This document shows positions 55,178 to 64,000 of a stretch of 64,000 nucleotides of DNA, piece after piece. Below the pieces are notes generated by a model. The model searched no databases, was not told the origin of the DNA, and saw only the letters and a list, made by a program, of their open reading frames with translations. The stretch lies in contig OY821519.1 in the NCBI GenBank assembly GCA_963682025.1, positions 186,001 to 250,000 on the forward strand, in the 5' to 3' direction. Position 1 is the first letter of the stretch. Each line of letters begins with the position of its first letter. Origin of the DNA: Cordilura impudica (Eukaryota > Arthropoda > Insecta > Diptera > Scathophagidae). The position numbers and the translations under genes are program-made.

Positions 55178-57010
55178 ATGCAAATAAAACTGCGTTTAAA
55201 AGATCACACGAAAATACCCAAATCTACGTTTCTTAAAATACTTCGGTTTTGCCTAAGTGATAATAATTATTTTGCTTATGATGAGAAAATTTACAACCAA
55301 ATCTTTGGAACGCCAATTAGCAACCCACTTTCTCCAACTATAGCGGATATAGTATTAGATAACATACTGGACGAAGCTCTTAAAGAATTAGAAACCAAAA
55401 ATATACGCCTTAAATACATAACCTAGTATGTAGATGACATATTGGCTATTGTGAATACTGACGACAAGAATGAAATACTGAGGACTTTTAACAAACATCA
55501 CCCAAAAATACAACTCACGATGGAAATTGAAAAAGAAAAAGCAATCCCATTCCTGGACACAAAATTATATAGACAAGATTACCGAATAATATTTGATTGG
55601 TACACGAAAGACACTGCATCTGGTAGAATTATGAATTTTAATTCAACACAACCAGAAGCCAATTAATAAATACAGCAAAAAACTTTATACACAGAGCTTT
55701 AAGCATCACCGATCAGCAATTTCACAATACAAACATCCACAAAATCACAACAAGTAAGAAAATTATAGTCGGTCTAGACCGACTATACGATACCCTATAC
55801 CATAGTTTAGAAAGCCTATCTCTTCGGTGCAACTAATTCGATATAGAAAATAAGCATAAACCAAATTTGAGCGGCATTGTTATTATTTTTTTTGGCTGCA
55901 GATATAAAAAGGTTCATATCGGATGCTATATTTATATGGGGAATAGGTCGAAAACTGGACCGATCCTGACCATATTTGGTAAAGTCACTTATATTTTGAA
56001 AAAATATATACAAACCAAATTTCAGAAAAATCTGTGCAATATTTTTGTTTTTTGATAAATTTAAGTGAAGATCGGGAAGCAGCTCTATATGGGGCCTATG
56101 ACTAAGAATCGTCCTATAGACATTTTATTTGCACTACTGATTAATGGATATAATAAACACATACAAACCCAATTTGACTGAGATATATATGATAATTTGG
56201 ATCTTATGGCAATTTATGTCGATTTCATAGGAGTCATTTGCATGGGGACTAAGTCTGAACATGGACCGAATTTCACCAATTTTAGTAGCGCTCATTCTAT
56301 GGCCGACAAAAGCTTATGTACCAAATTTCATCAAAATATATTCATATTTGCGACATGTAGTTTGATTACAAGGTTTACTGGACACACAGACGGACGGACG
56401 GACGAACGGACATCGATAAATCGACTCAGAAAGTGATTCTGATTCGATCGGTATAATAAAAGATTGGTCTAAGTCAAATATTTTTGGTAGTTACAAACAG
56501 CAGCACAAAGTCATTATACCCAAACCACATGATCGTATTGGGTATAAAAACATAAATATTGAAAATAAAAACTCTAACGACACACAAGATAAATATTTTT
56601 ACAGTGTACGGTATGTTCCTGGCTTGACAGACTCAAAGAATATAAGAAACACAATAGAAAACAAAAACATCAACTACGCATACACACCAAACACAACACT
56701 TAGTACAATTTTCTCAAACATTAAAGAACCCATCGACAAACAACAACAAAATAACATAGTGTAAACGAAAACAAATGTAAAGGGGATACCGACCACAGCT
56801 GTGATTTAATTTATATTGGTACAACCAAACGCACGCTAGAGATGAGAATGGGCAACACGTATTGGAGACAGGTCACACAGCTGACTTTGAAAAAATAAAA
56901 ATATTTGATAGAGAAAACATTGAAAAGAAAAGGTACACCACAGAAAGTTTACGAATCCAACAGAAAAAGGAATATACGATGAATTTAAAAGAGGATACTG
57001 ACAAAATTAA
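55178..57010 (+). pseudogene. Penelope RT and following domain, broken
   Basis: 55178-55426 has FLKILRFCLSDNNYFAYDEK and NPLSPTIADIVLDNIL. A stop falls directly before the catalytic YVDDILAIVN at about 55428. 55442-55666 has AIPFLDTKLY and TKDTASGRIMNF. After repeat A (55750-56550) the frame resumes with KYFYSVRYVPGLTDSKNIRN. The GIY-YIG region is mostly degraded (LIYIGTTKRTLEMRMGN-like at about 56810). It is a different lineage from PLE 1. Confidence 0.8.
55752..56548 (+). repeat. Repeat A copy 7, inserted in PLE 2
   Basis: Complete: caacaagtaagaaaattata at 55750 to gggtataaaaa at about 56548. The PLE frame on both sides (HKI / NIENKN) can be rejoined, which places the repeat ends within a few bases and shows little or no target duplication (at most ca). 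Confidence 0.9.
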
Positions 57011-57029
57011 TGCTAGTTACAGGGTTGCA

Positions 57030-57690
57030 ATACAGGCCCTTATTATGAGTTGCATTCGATCTTCGATCTTCGCTGGCTATCGAACATCGACTATCGAATG
57101 TCAAATTCGTATTATGAGCTGGCAGCACGGTCGAAAATCTCGTTGTACAACGAATTTACAATCGAACACAATTTTGCTTTCGATGCTGGATGGCAGTTTG
57201 TAAAACTTATTGAAAATATAAGTTGTAAATTATTTTAATTTCATGAGATTGATCTGCTTTCTGTGCATTCATCTGTAGTAGACAGCAATTCCATAAACGC
57301 CTCCTTGCAGTCGAAAATTTGCTATAAATCTGTAAATAAATGGTACCCTTGTTAAAACCTCGCATACTCACGTAGTGGAATCCATTTCTAAAATGTTGGA
57401 AGCGTCTCTCATGACGAAGCATTCATCTTCATCAGACAATCATAGAACCATAATTCCATGTTAATAAATAATTAATTTTTTTTTTTTCTTTAATAAATTT
57501 GTAAACAAACAATGTTTATTTATAGTGCCAGCTGATAAATATGTACTATTGTGAATAATTCAATTGAGTGAAATTCACAATAGCGCTATTTTATCGAATG
57601 TGCACCATAATACCAAATGAAAATTCGTTCGATCAGTTAATTCGACCACAATCGAAAATCGAAAGTTGCTCATAATAGGCACCACAATAA
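57030..57690 (-). mobile_element. Harbinger-derived non-autonomous element
   Basis: The ends are imperfect inverted repeats of about 30 bp (cccttattatgagttgca at 57038; on the minus strand gcctattatgagcaact at 57683), followed by tcgat-rich subterminal repeats (57057-57105 and 57580-57660). The interior minus strand reads DECFVMRDASNILEMDSTT then, after a possible 44-bp intron or insertion, FIANFRL and KEAFMELLSTTDECTESR. This is the N-terminal start of Harbinger (HARBI1-type) transposase. The DDE part is absent. Confidence 0.65.
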
Positions 57691-57934
57691 CTTTACTGTG
57701 ATATAATTTTAAGCTGAGTACTTGTTATTAATTTATGTTCAATGTAATTTTTATTTTTATGTTAATTTTTAAATGTGATAAATAATACTCATGTTACTGT
57801 AAGTTATTGTTATATATATATATAGTGTAATTTAAAATTGTTACAACGTGATGTTTTTAGAATTAAATAGAATTTCCTTGAAAAAGTCAACAAAGAATTG
57901 ATGAAACGTTGGAAAGAAATGTAATTTAAATGCA

Positions 57935-58192
57935 GTTTTATTTACATTAAAAATCTTAGGCCGTATTAGCTTCTTTTGAAATAAAAGAAACAAAAGGATA
58001 TTAGCCAAATAACACAATAAAAAAGTTTTTCAATAAAGTCGCTATTTTCCAATATTTTTATTGCATATAATAAAACAATTACTCAATAACGAATGAAAAA
58101 TTCCATCTGTAAAAATTTTATGACTTTTAAACGGAAACTATTAGTGATAAACCACATATTTTAGGGATGGCAAATACTTTTGGTCGGCAGAG
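57935..58192 (-). mobile_element. Right end of the split Tc1-like element
   Basis: Ends ggcaaatacttttggtcggc at about 58185, matching inverted 54383. The 57935-57993 part is the inverted partner of 55130-55190. Confidence 0.65.
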
Positions 58193-58550
58193 TAAGTTTA
58201 AACTATTTTCGTTTTAAAAACTTTCGCCTACATTTTAAGAATTCCATGAGATTTCATATAGAAATTGTCAAGGGATCTTAAATTTATTTATTTTTATGTA
58301 TGTTACTTTAAAGAGTCATATATTTGAAAGCATTAAAAATGCTCTATTGATAAATTTTGCAAAATTTTCTCCGCTTCAAAGTTTTGCGTATATGGAAAAT
58401 GTAAAATGTTTTCATATAAAATTAAATTTCAGTTTTTTTGAGATGCGCATTTATCTAATTTTCTTTATTTTTTTAATACCTGTGCTTGATAACTAAAAAA
58501 AAAATTATTGAACTCGCTATAAAATGTTTTTTTTTTTTAAAACTAATTTA
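58193..58550. other. AT-rich, nothing recognised
   Basis: The ORF at 58296-58496 is low-complexity and hydrophobic, with no domain seen. Confidence 0.4.
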
Positions 58551-58552
58551 CA

Positions 58553-59045
58553 AAAGAATTAAGAAAATTATGGTCGGTCTAGACCGATACATATATCATA
58601 AGTTTAGAAAAAGGGTCTTAGGTTCAAATAATTGGATATAGAAAATAAACATGAACCAAATTTGGATGGCATTGTTGTAATTTGTTTGCCTGCAGATATC
58701 CAAAAGTTCATATCGGATGATATACATACATACATATATAAACCAAATTTGAGAAAAATTTGTGAAAAATTTTGTTTATTTTAATAGATTTAAGGGAAGA
58801 TCGGGAAGCAGCTTTATAGGGGACTATGTCTAAACATATCCCCACAGAGTTTTAATTTTGAAGTTCTTATTAATGGATATAATAAACACACATAAACCAA
58901 ATTTGATCAATTTAAGCAGGTCTCATAGGGATCAATTTCAATACCGTTCATGCTATGGCAGAGAAAAGCGTTTCTACACAATTTCATCAAAATATATTCA
59001 TATTTCCAACCTGTAATTGGATTCGGTATAATAAAAGGTGGATCT
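58553..59045 (+). repeat. Repeat A, old diverged copy with internal deletions
   Basis: Starts aattaagaaaattatggtcg. Keeps ctgcagatatccaaaagttc, gggaagatcgggaagcagct and catcaaaatatattcatat. Lacks the GGAC run and the true end. Confidence 0.75.
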
Positions 59046-59049
59046 TGGT

Positions 59050-59480
59050 CAGATGGAAATTTTGTACTAGATTAGCCGTTTGCGTTTTCTTAGCATTTTG
59101 TGGGTATTGGTGGGATAAGTTCATTGTATTTGAGACGAGCTTCGCCAATACTGCAAGAGTTCGTTGTTTTGCAAAAACCTGCATTTGGACACGTTGTATT
59201 TCCTTTACAGAGTTTTTTAGTGTGGCCTAAGCGTTGACAGTTCTTACACTTCATCGGATTGGGAATGTAGTGGTTGACTTCATCAAAATTATCGATTATA
59301 TACTCAAGTGGCTCCTTGATCTTTAATTTCTTGAACTATTTTTATTTCTGTTCTTCTTTTAAGCATGGCGCGTATATTATACCCTTTATAATGTTTAGGG
59401 TTCATGACGTTAGCAAAAAATTTTGCACAAATTTGCCAATGTCTTGGTTCTTACAAATTTTCCAGGAACGCGTGAGTTGC
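59050..59480 (-). pseudogene. Jockey-type LINE ORF1 (gag) fragment with zinc knuckles
   Basis: Minus strand: a degraded GIIYAPCLKEE at about 59370, LKIKEPLEYIIDNFDEVNHY (about 59300), then IPNPMKCKNCQRLGHTKKLC (first CCHC), CPNAGFC and NSCSIGEARLKYNELIPP. Typical of the C-terminal half of Jockey-clade ORF1. Stops upstream, no ORF2 nearby. Confidence 0.8.
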
Positions 59481-61112
59481 TTTTAGTAATATGTAAATTG
59501 CAGTCCCGTTATAAAGTTTATTGTTTTATAATTGTTTTTTATTTATTCATTTTATTTAAATTAAAAAGTTTTTATATCAGCTCCGAAGAGCATATTATAA
59601 CAGACTGTTTGTTTAGAAAATCTTTAAAGTTAAAGTACTCTTAATATTGTGCACACGCATACATAATGTTGTTACATGAATAAGGCATGGTAACTTTGGA
59701 TAATCAAACACACTCACCGCTCTTTTTACAGAAAAAGAAAGATCAGTGATCAATTGCTCATTCTTTTATATACTACAATAGTTTGATTATGTTAACAAAT
59801 TTTTAATTGAAATTTAATTTTTATGATAATTAAATGTGTGTAGGGTACTCCTCCTCCTTCCATTCTTTTTTGACAAAATTAAATTTCAATTAATTCAACT
59901 ACATATATGTATATAACAAGGGACAAAATTTAATTTAGTTTTAATTTTAGTTTAATTTTAATTTTTAATTTAATCTGAATTTAAATTTTAGTTTGAATTT
60001 TGATACTAATTAAAAACTTTAAGTTTTAAATTAAATTTTAGTTTTTAATTTCAAAATCCTATTTTCACAATTTTTAAATTTTAAAGTTAATTATAATTTT
60101 TAAAATAAAGTTTCATTTATCTTTATTACGCAATCAATAAACATAATCAAAAAAATAAAAAATTAATATATTTTCCAGTCTAAATTACTGAAAACAATTT
60201 TTTTAAACAATTATTCATTATTTTTTTTTTTCGTATACATAAATTTTTTTTCAAACATTATAATTTAAAAGTTATATTTATTGAGCTCTTTTTTAATACA
60301 ATAATAGAAACTAAAACATAAAAAATAACGAGTAAATAACTTAAGACTATAAAGTATTCTCTTAATTACAATAATTTTGAAAAGCACCATGCTAATTCGA
60401 TGAAAATATTAAATTTTTTATGAAAAGTAAATGTGAGTTAAATGCCCTTGCACCCGGAGCTAACATATCTGGATAGTGAATCTCTGAAAATTAACTTAAA
60501 AATACGACTTAAAAATAACTAAATCTAAAAACTTAAAAAATAACACAAATCACAGCAAAAATGAGCGGACAAATTTCTATTTAAATCAAAATTTGGGGGA
60601 TCTTCATTAATATAGCGAATATGTGATAAGTAGTATATATTTGACCAACTAAAATTCCTTTGTTCGATTAAAATCACCGTCCAACCAGTCTAGAGACACA
60701 CTAGCGACATCTACATTTTTGTTTTTGAATTACAGAAATTTTCATAATATTTTTACAACGACTTTCAGATGAAACAATTATATTAATATAATATGCTGTC
60801 ACCCTTATACACGCCGTATACTTTTTTATTATTTATTTCTGCTTATTCATTGTCTCAAATTGAAATTTCTGTGGTCAAATTAACGCGTTCTTATTTCAGT
60901 TAATTGTATTATAAATTGAAATAAGTGTGTTAAATAAGATTTACATTATAATTGATATTTGCTAGCAAAATAATAATGTAATTAAAGTGAGTGTGTTTAA
61001 CATAACACATTACAGTAAATAAATTTATAGAAAAAATATAGTATTTCAGGTAATTTCATTAAAACTCGAAATATAAATAAAATATATTGGAAATAAATAA
61101 AACTAATTTTTA
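59481..61112. other. AT-rich stretch, nothing recognised
   Basis: Simple alternation of tttaat/aaatta from 59900 to 60300. No gene seen. Confidence 0.45.
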
Positions 61113-61956
61113 GTTCTCGTTTAGATAAATCTGTTGCCGATTGCGTTGAAACCTTATTTGGAGTATAGCATATGATGCTAAAGAAGCTGGTGAACCTAGT
61201 AGTACTTTTGCTGACTATTGTTACTGTTTACGGCTCTTGGACTTCGTCCAAATCTCCACTGCTACACTATACACCCAATGGTGAAGAAGCGCTGGGTTAT
61301 ACGAAATTTGGTGTCTAGAATTCTGGGTGATGCTTATTTGGATTATTTGATAAGGCTTTTGTATGAAGACCCTAGGCAGCATTCACCTGGAGCCTTAACC
61401 GATTTGAGATCTGCTTTAGTTAACAATACCGTATTTGCGTAATTAGCTGTAAGGCATGAAATCCACAAATATTTTAGGCACTTGTCTCAGGTCGTATCTA
61501 AGCTATTGATCGTTTTGTGCGTATTCATACGAAAAACGGTTATAGTATAAACGAAGAGGTTAATATTATGAAGACGTTGAAATACCAAAGGCATTAATTA
61601 GGTGATGTATTCGAGTCTGTTGCAGGTGCGATATTTTTAGACTCGAATATGTCTTTAGATGCTGTGTGGTTGGTTTACTATAATATGATGCGTCCTGAAA
61701 TTGAACAATTTAGTATTTCGGTGCTAAAATTACAAATAAGGGAACTACTTGGATAAGAACCTGAAACTGCCAAATTTATGTTATTTTTTTATGCTTTAAC
61801 ATTTAACTTGTACATGGGATCAATTTTTTAATTTTCAGCAAACCCGAAAAATTAACTGATTCTCGACGTGTTCGTGTTACCGTATAAGTTTTTCGGTAGA
61901 AAATATCGGATTGCCAAGTGTACTGCTGCTAAATGTGCTTTACGTCAGTTGAAGAA
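61113..61956 (+). pseudogene. Dicer-1 pseudogene: end of RNase IIIa, RNase IIIb and dsRBD
   Basis: Dicer-1 processes pre-miRNA in insects. Here only its C-terminal part remains. In order: SRLDKSVADCVETLFGV (61113), a badly degraded stretch, [10 protein letters not shown] (61324) and [19 protein letters not shown] (61375), LAVRHE, a deleted middle, EDVEIPKAL (61570), [20 protein letters not shown] (61603), [21 protein letters not shown] to 61782, an 80-bp non-coding gap ending ttttcag that looks like a retained intron position, KPEKLTDSRRVRVTV (61845), and YRIAKCTAAKCALRQLK (61901). At least five stops or frame changes, and the acidic residue expected just before LGDA is not kept, so it cannot make a ribonuclease. 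The intron-like gap argues for a DNA-level duplication. Confidence 0.88.
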
Positions 61957-62889
61957 TTTTTTTTTATATTTTAATCTATGTTGTGTAGTTAGATCGAAAA
62001 ATTCGAAAAAATATATACATTTCATTATGTTAATGCATCAAATAAGTTTTTCAAATAATAAACCATTCTTTTGTTTTAGTTTTGAAATAAATGCCCGTAG
62101 TTTCGTTTTATTTTTGCATAGATGCAGTGATAATTAAAAATTTACATTAAATGCTAGTTTTAAATTAAAGCAATAAAAGGGAATTAATGTTGTAGTTAGA
62201 GGTTTAACTTTAGCCATTTGTAGTTTTGGCTTTACTTTCGACTTTCTTTACGCGTTTTAAGCCATCTACTATATATTACTCTTCATAAACTGAGCACACA
62301 TTGTCATCATTTTGGGGACATCATGTTTAACAACGGTGGAAATTTACAAATACATTTTTTATTTCATATTTCTCTTATATATTAAAATTTGTTTAATTAA
62401 GGATTGATGGGCTTTTGTGGTTGCGCTACTATTTCTTCTAATGGTTGGTCGTTCTCTCCTACTAAGATTTATTTGCTTTCAAGCTGTTGAAAATATAATT
62501 CACATATTTTATTAAATTAAAAACATAATTCCACTGACCATACCGCCAATTGCACCAACTTACATTTTTCTATTCGTATTGATTTGGGTGCTTCTATTGT
62601 TTACTTTTATCAAAATTGAATCCTCCATTAACTTCATTCCAAGGTGTACAAGCCCGTCTACTTATAGGAATAAAAAAGTATAAAATTAATGTTTTATTTA
62701 TGAATCTAACGGTATAGTACCCAATGTGATGGGAATATTACCAGACAAATTACGATGAGAAGCACTGAAACGCACTCTACATGCAAGTCATAATTAAAAG
62801 CAATAATACAATACCACAATTCTACTTGCGAAAAGTTTCGTCACCAGCAACTGGACCAATGGTTAACTTAGCTATAGTAATTTGTGATT
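61957..62889. other. AT-rich stretch, nothing recognised
   Basis: No gene seen. The reading frame at 61868-62137 is the Dicer tail running into non-coding sequence. Confidence 0.45.
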
Positions 62890-62892
62890 CCT

Positions 62893-63565
62893 TCCTTTCG
62901 GCCCTGGGTTGAGTAGTATTGTATATAATTGTCTTACTTAAAATAAATTTTTACAAGCATCAGCAAAACCCTCCAAAATGTCACTCAAAACCTTAGAATT
63001 GGCTCTTGTCTCATCCAACTCCTTTTTCAACTCAGCCAAATTTTTATGTTGTTTGCGTTCCTTTTTCGATAAACTCAACAAACGTTGACGATGAGCCTCC
63101 AACTTCTTTTGTTTCAATTCATTTTCTTTCTCTGCATCTACATTAACATTTTTTATCTTCAAAGCCCACAAACAAGTTATACATTCCAAGTTGAAATTGT
63201 TGTTTTTGGCGTTGATTAAATGATTAATGCGACGCACATATTATGAAAAGAGTCATGTCAAGCTTTGTATCATTGGCAAACACACAGCGGAAACAATTCT
63301 TAATATCATCATGTTTACTTTCATCATCACCAACAGCATGTTTATTTTTCGTTGTTTTGTGCCTCTTTTCGACTGCAAAAATTTCGAATCTTCTCCATCC
63401 AACATGTCGGCTACATTATCCAGCATCTCATCTTCATATTGTTCATCATCGTTGTTTTGCTTCTTCCTTTTTGGTCGCCTTTTGTTGTGCCAGCAATAGT
63501 AATTTTTGCTTTCTTCCTTCGGCCCTGGCTTGAGTTGTCTTGAATGTAATTGTCTTACGTAAAAC
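62893..63565. repeat. Pair of direct repeats of about 53 bp bounding the pseudogene
   Basis: Positions 62893-62945 and 63514-63565 share cttcctttcggccctgg and taattgtcttac with several differences. Confidence 0.7.
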
Positions 63566-63567
63566 AA
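62938..63567 (-). pseudogene. Nucleolar/ribosome-biogenesis protein fragment, possibly NOC3-like
   Basis: Two minus-strand pieces in N-to-C order. 63567-63253 has VRQLHSRQLKPGPKEE and the acidic DDEQYEDEMLDNVADMLDGE, then SKRGTKQRK. 63237-62938 has CITCLWALKIKNVNVDAEKE, then RLLSLSKKERKQHKNLAELK, KELDETRA and LSDILEGFADACKNLF. The second piece resembles the SKK-RK--K---LKKELDET..A and VLEGLA segments of nucleolar complex protein 3. They are in different frames with a break at about 63245, and much of the protein is missing. Family assignment is from memory and tentative. Confidence 0.4.
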
Positions 63568-63919
63568 ATCACAAGCTATGGGTTTTAATATTCACCTTTT
63601 ATATTTTTATATCAAAACAGAAAATACGATATTATTAATGTTTTTAAATGTTTATCATAATAGCAAATACTCACTATTTTTTCAATTATTATTGTTTTTT
63701 ATTCTGGTTGCAAACATGTGTCTGTTCACTTGCACACATCATATTTTGTATATTTTATTTTTTAATCTCTTTCTCAAAGTCCTTGTACCAAATGTAAGAA
63801 ATATTTTTATTTATGATGTGAGTCCGATCACAAGGAGATGTGTAAACATATAATTAATAAAGAAAACATCAACATCATATTTTCCAGTGCATAAAAAATA
63901 AGTCGATTATGCTGTTTTT
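63568..63919. other. AT-rich stretch, nothing recognised
   Basis: The ORF at 63578-63853 is hydrophobic and low-complexity, with no domain seen. Confidence 0.4.
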
Positions 63920-63920
63920 T

Positions 63921-64000
63921 GAAATTCAATTGATGTTTTCTGAAATGCAATTGATGTTTTCTGAAATTCAATTGATGTTTTCTGAAATACAATTAATGTT
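63921..64000. repeat. 21-bp minisatellite running off the window
   Basis: Four units of gaaattcaattgatgttttct starting at 63921, 63942, 63963 and 63984, with one or two changes each. Confidence 0.92.

Larger units (their letters stand above)
55130..57990 (+). mobile_element. Penelope-like retroelement 2, nested inside the Tc1 remnant
   Basis: The coding part is 55170-55740 and continues at 56560-57010. The 3' tail has the GAAACGTTGG-type end (about 57905) typical of Penelope 3' regions. It is flanked by an inverted pair of about 60 bp (55130-55190 and 57935-57993, containing aaaatcttaggccgtattag). Interrupted by repeat A and a Harbinger derivative. Confidence 0.7.

Noticed and set aside
1..64000. 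tRNA, rRNA or CRISPR features
   Set aside because: No box A/B pair with a cloverleaf, no rRNA-like block and no regularly spaced repeat-spacer array was seen by eye. A tRNAscan-type run would be decisive.

Overview
This is a 64 kb stretch of an AT-rich eukaryotic genome. It has GT-AG introns of 60-80 bp, a Dicer-1-like and a prominin-like coding sequence of dipteran type, and fly-type mobile elements: 412/mdg1-like gypsy, Penelope, Tc1, mariner, Tigger, and Jockey/CR1-like LINEs. The most likely source is a higher (schizophoran, perhaps calyptrate) fly. I cannot name the species.

The one clearly host gene is a prominin (CD133) family gene on the + strand. Eight exons are readable between 11803 and 54343. 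They join without a frame break into 457 codons: signal peptide, TM1, Cys-rich segment, TM2, the first large extracellular loop and the start of TM3. Introns 2 (27.8 kb) and 5 (12.8 kb) are swollen by nested mobile elements. The second half of the protein is not in the window, so the gene either continues past 64000 or is truncated.

Layout: 1-11.8 kb, upstream repeats, a broken arthropod multicopy gene, a decayed Tigger (TIGD1-like) transposon and a 5'-truncated LINE with a 792-codon ORF. 11.8-12.3 kb, prominin exons 1-2. 12.3-40.1 kb (intron 2), an inverted-repeat element carrying a zinc-binding module, a Tc1 element, a Penelope-like element, a near-perfect 5.5 kb palindrome made of LINE and repeat sequence, a full-length gypsy element with matching LTRs, and further Tc1 remnants. 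40.1-40.7 kb, exons 3-5. 40.7-53.5 kb (intron 5), repeats, a recent tandem duplication of 2224 bp carrying a broken arthropod multicopy gene with a LINE inside it, a related pseudogene and a mariner remnant. 53.5-54.3 kb, exons 6-8. 54.3-64 kb, a nest of Tc1, Penelope, Harbinger and Jockey-gag fragments, a Dicer-1 (RNase III plus dsRBD) pseudogene, and a nucleolar-protein-like pseudogene.

A roughly 0.8 kb dispersed repeat ('repeat A' here) recurs about a dozen times on both strands and dates several insertions. The points most worth a second look are the palindrome inside a transcribed intron (a possible hairpin-RNA source), its template-switch scar, the Dicer-1 pseudogene, the inverted-repeat element carrying a host-like domain, and the gypsy element whose otherwise open pol has lost an aspartate of the RT active site.
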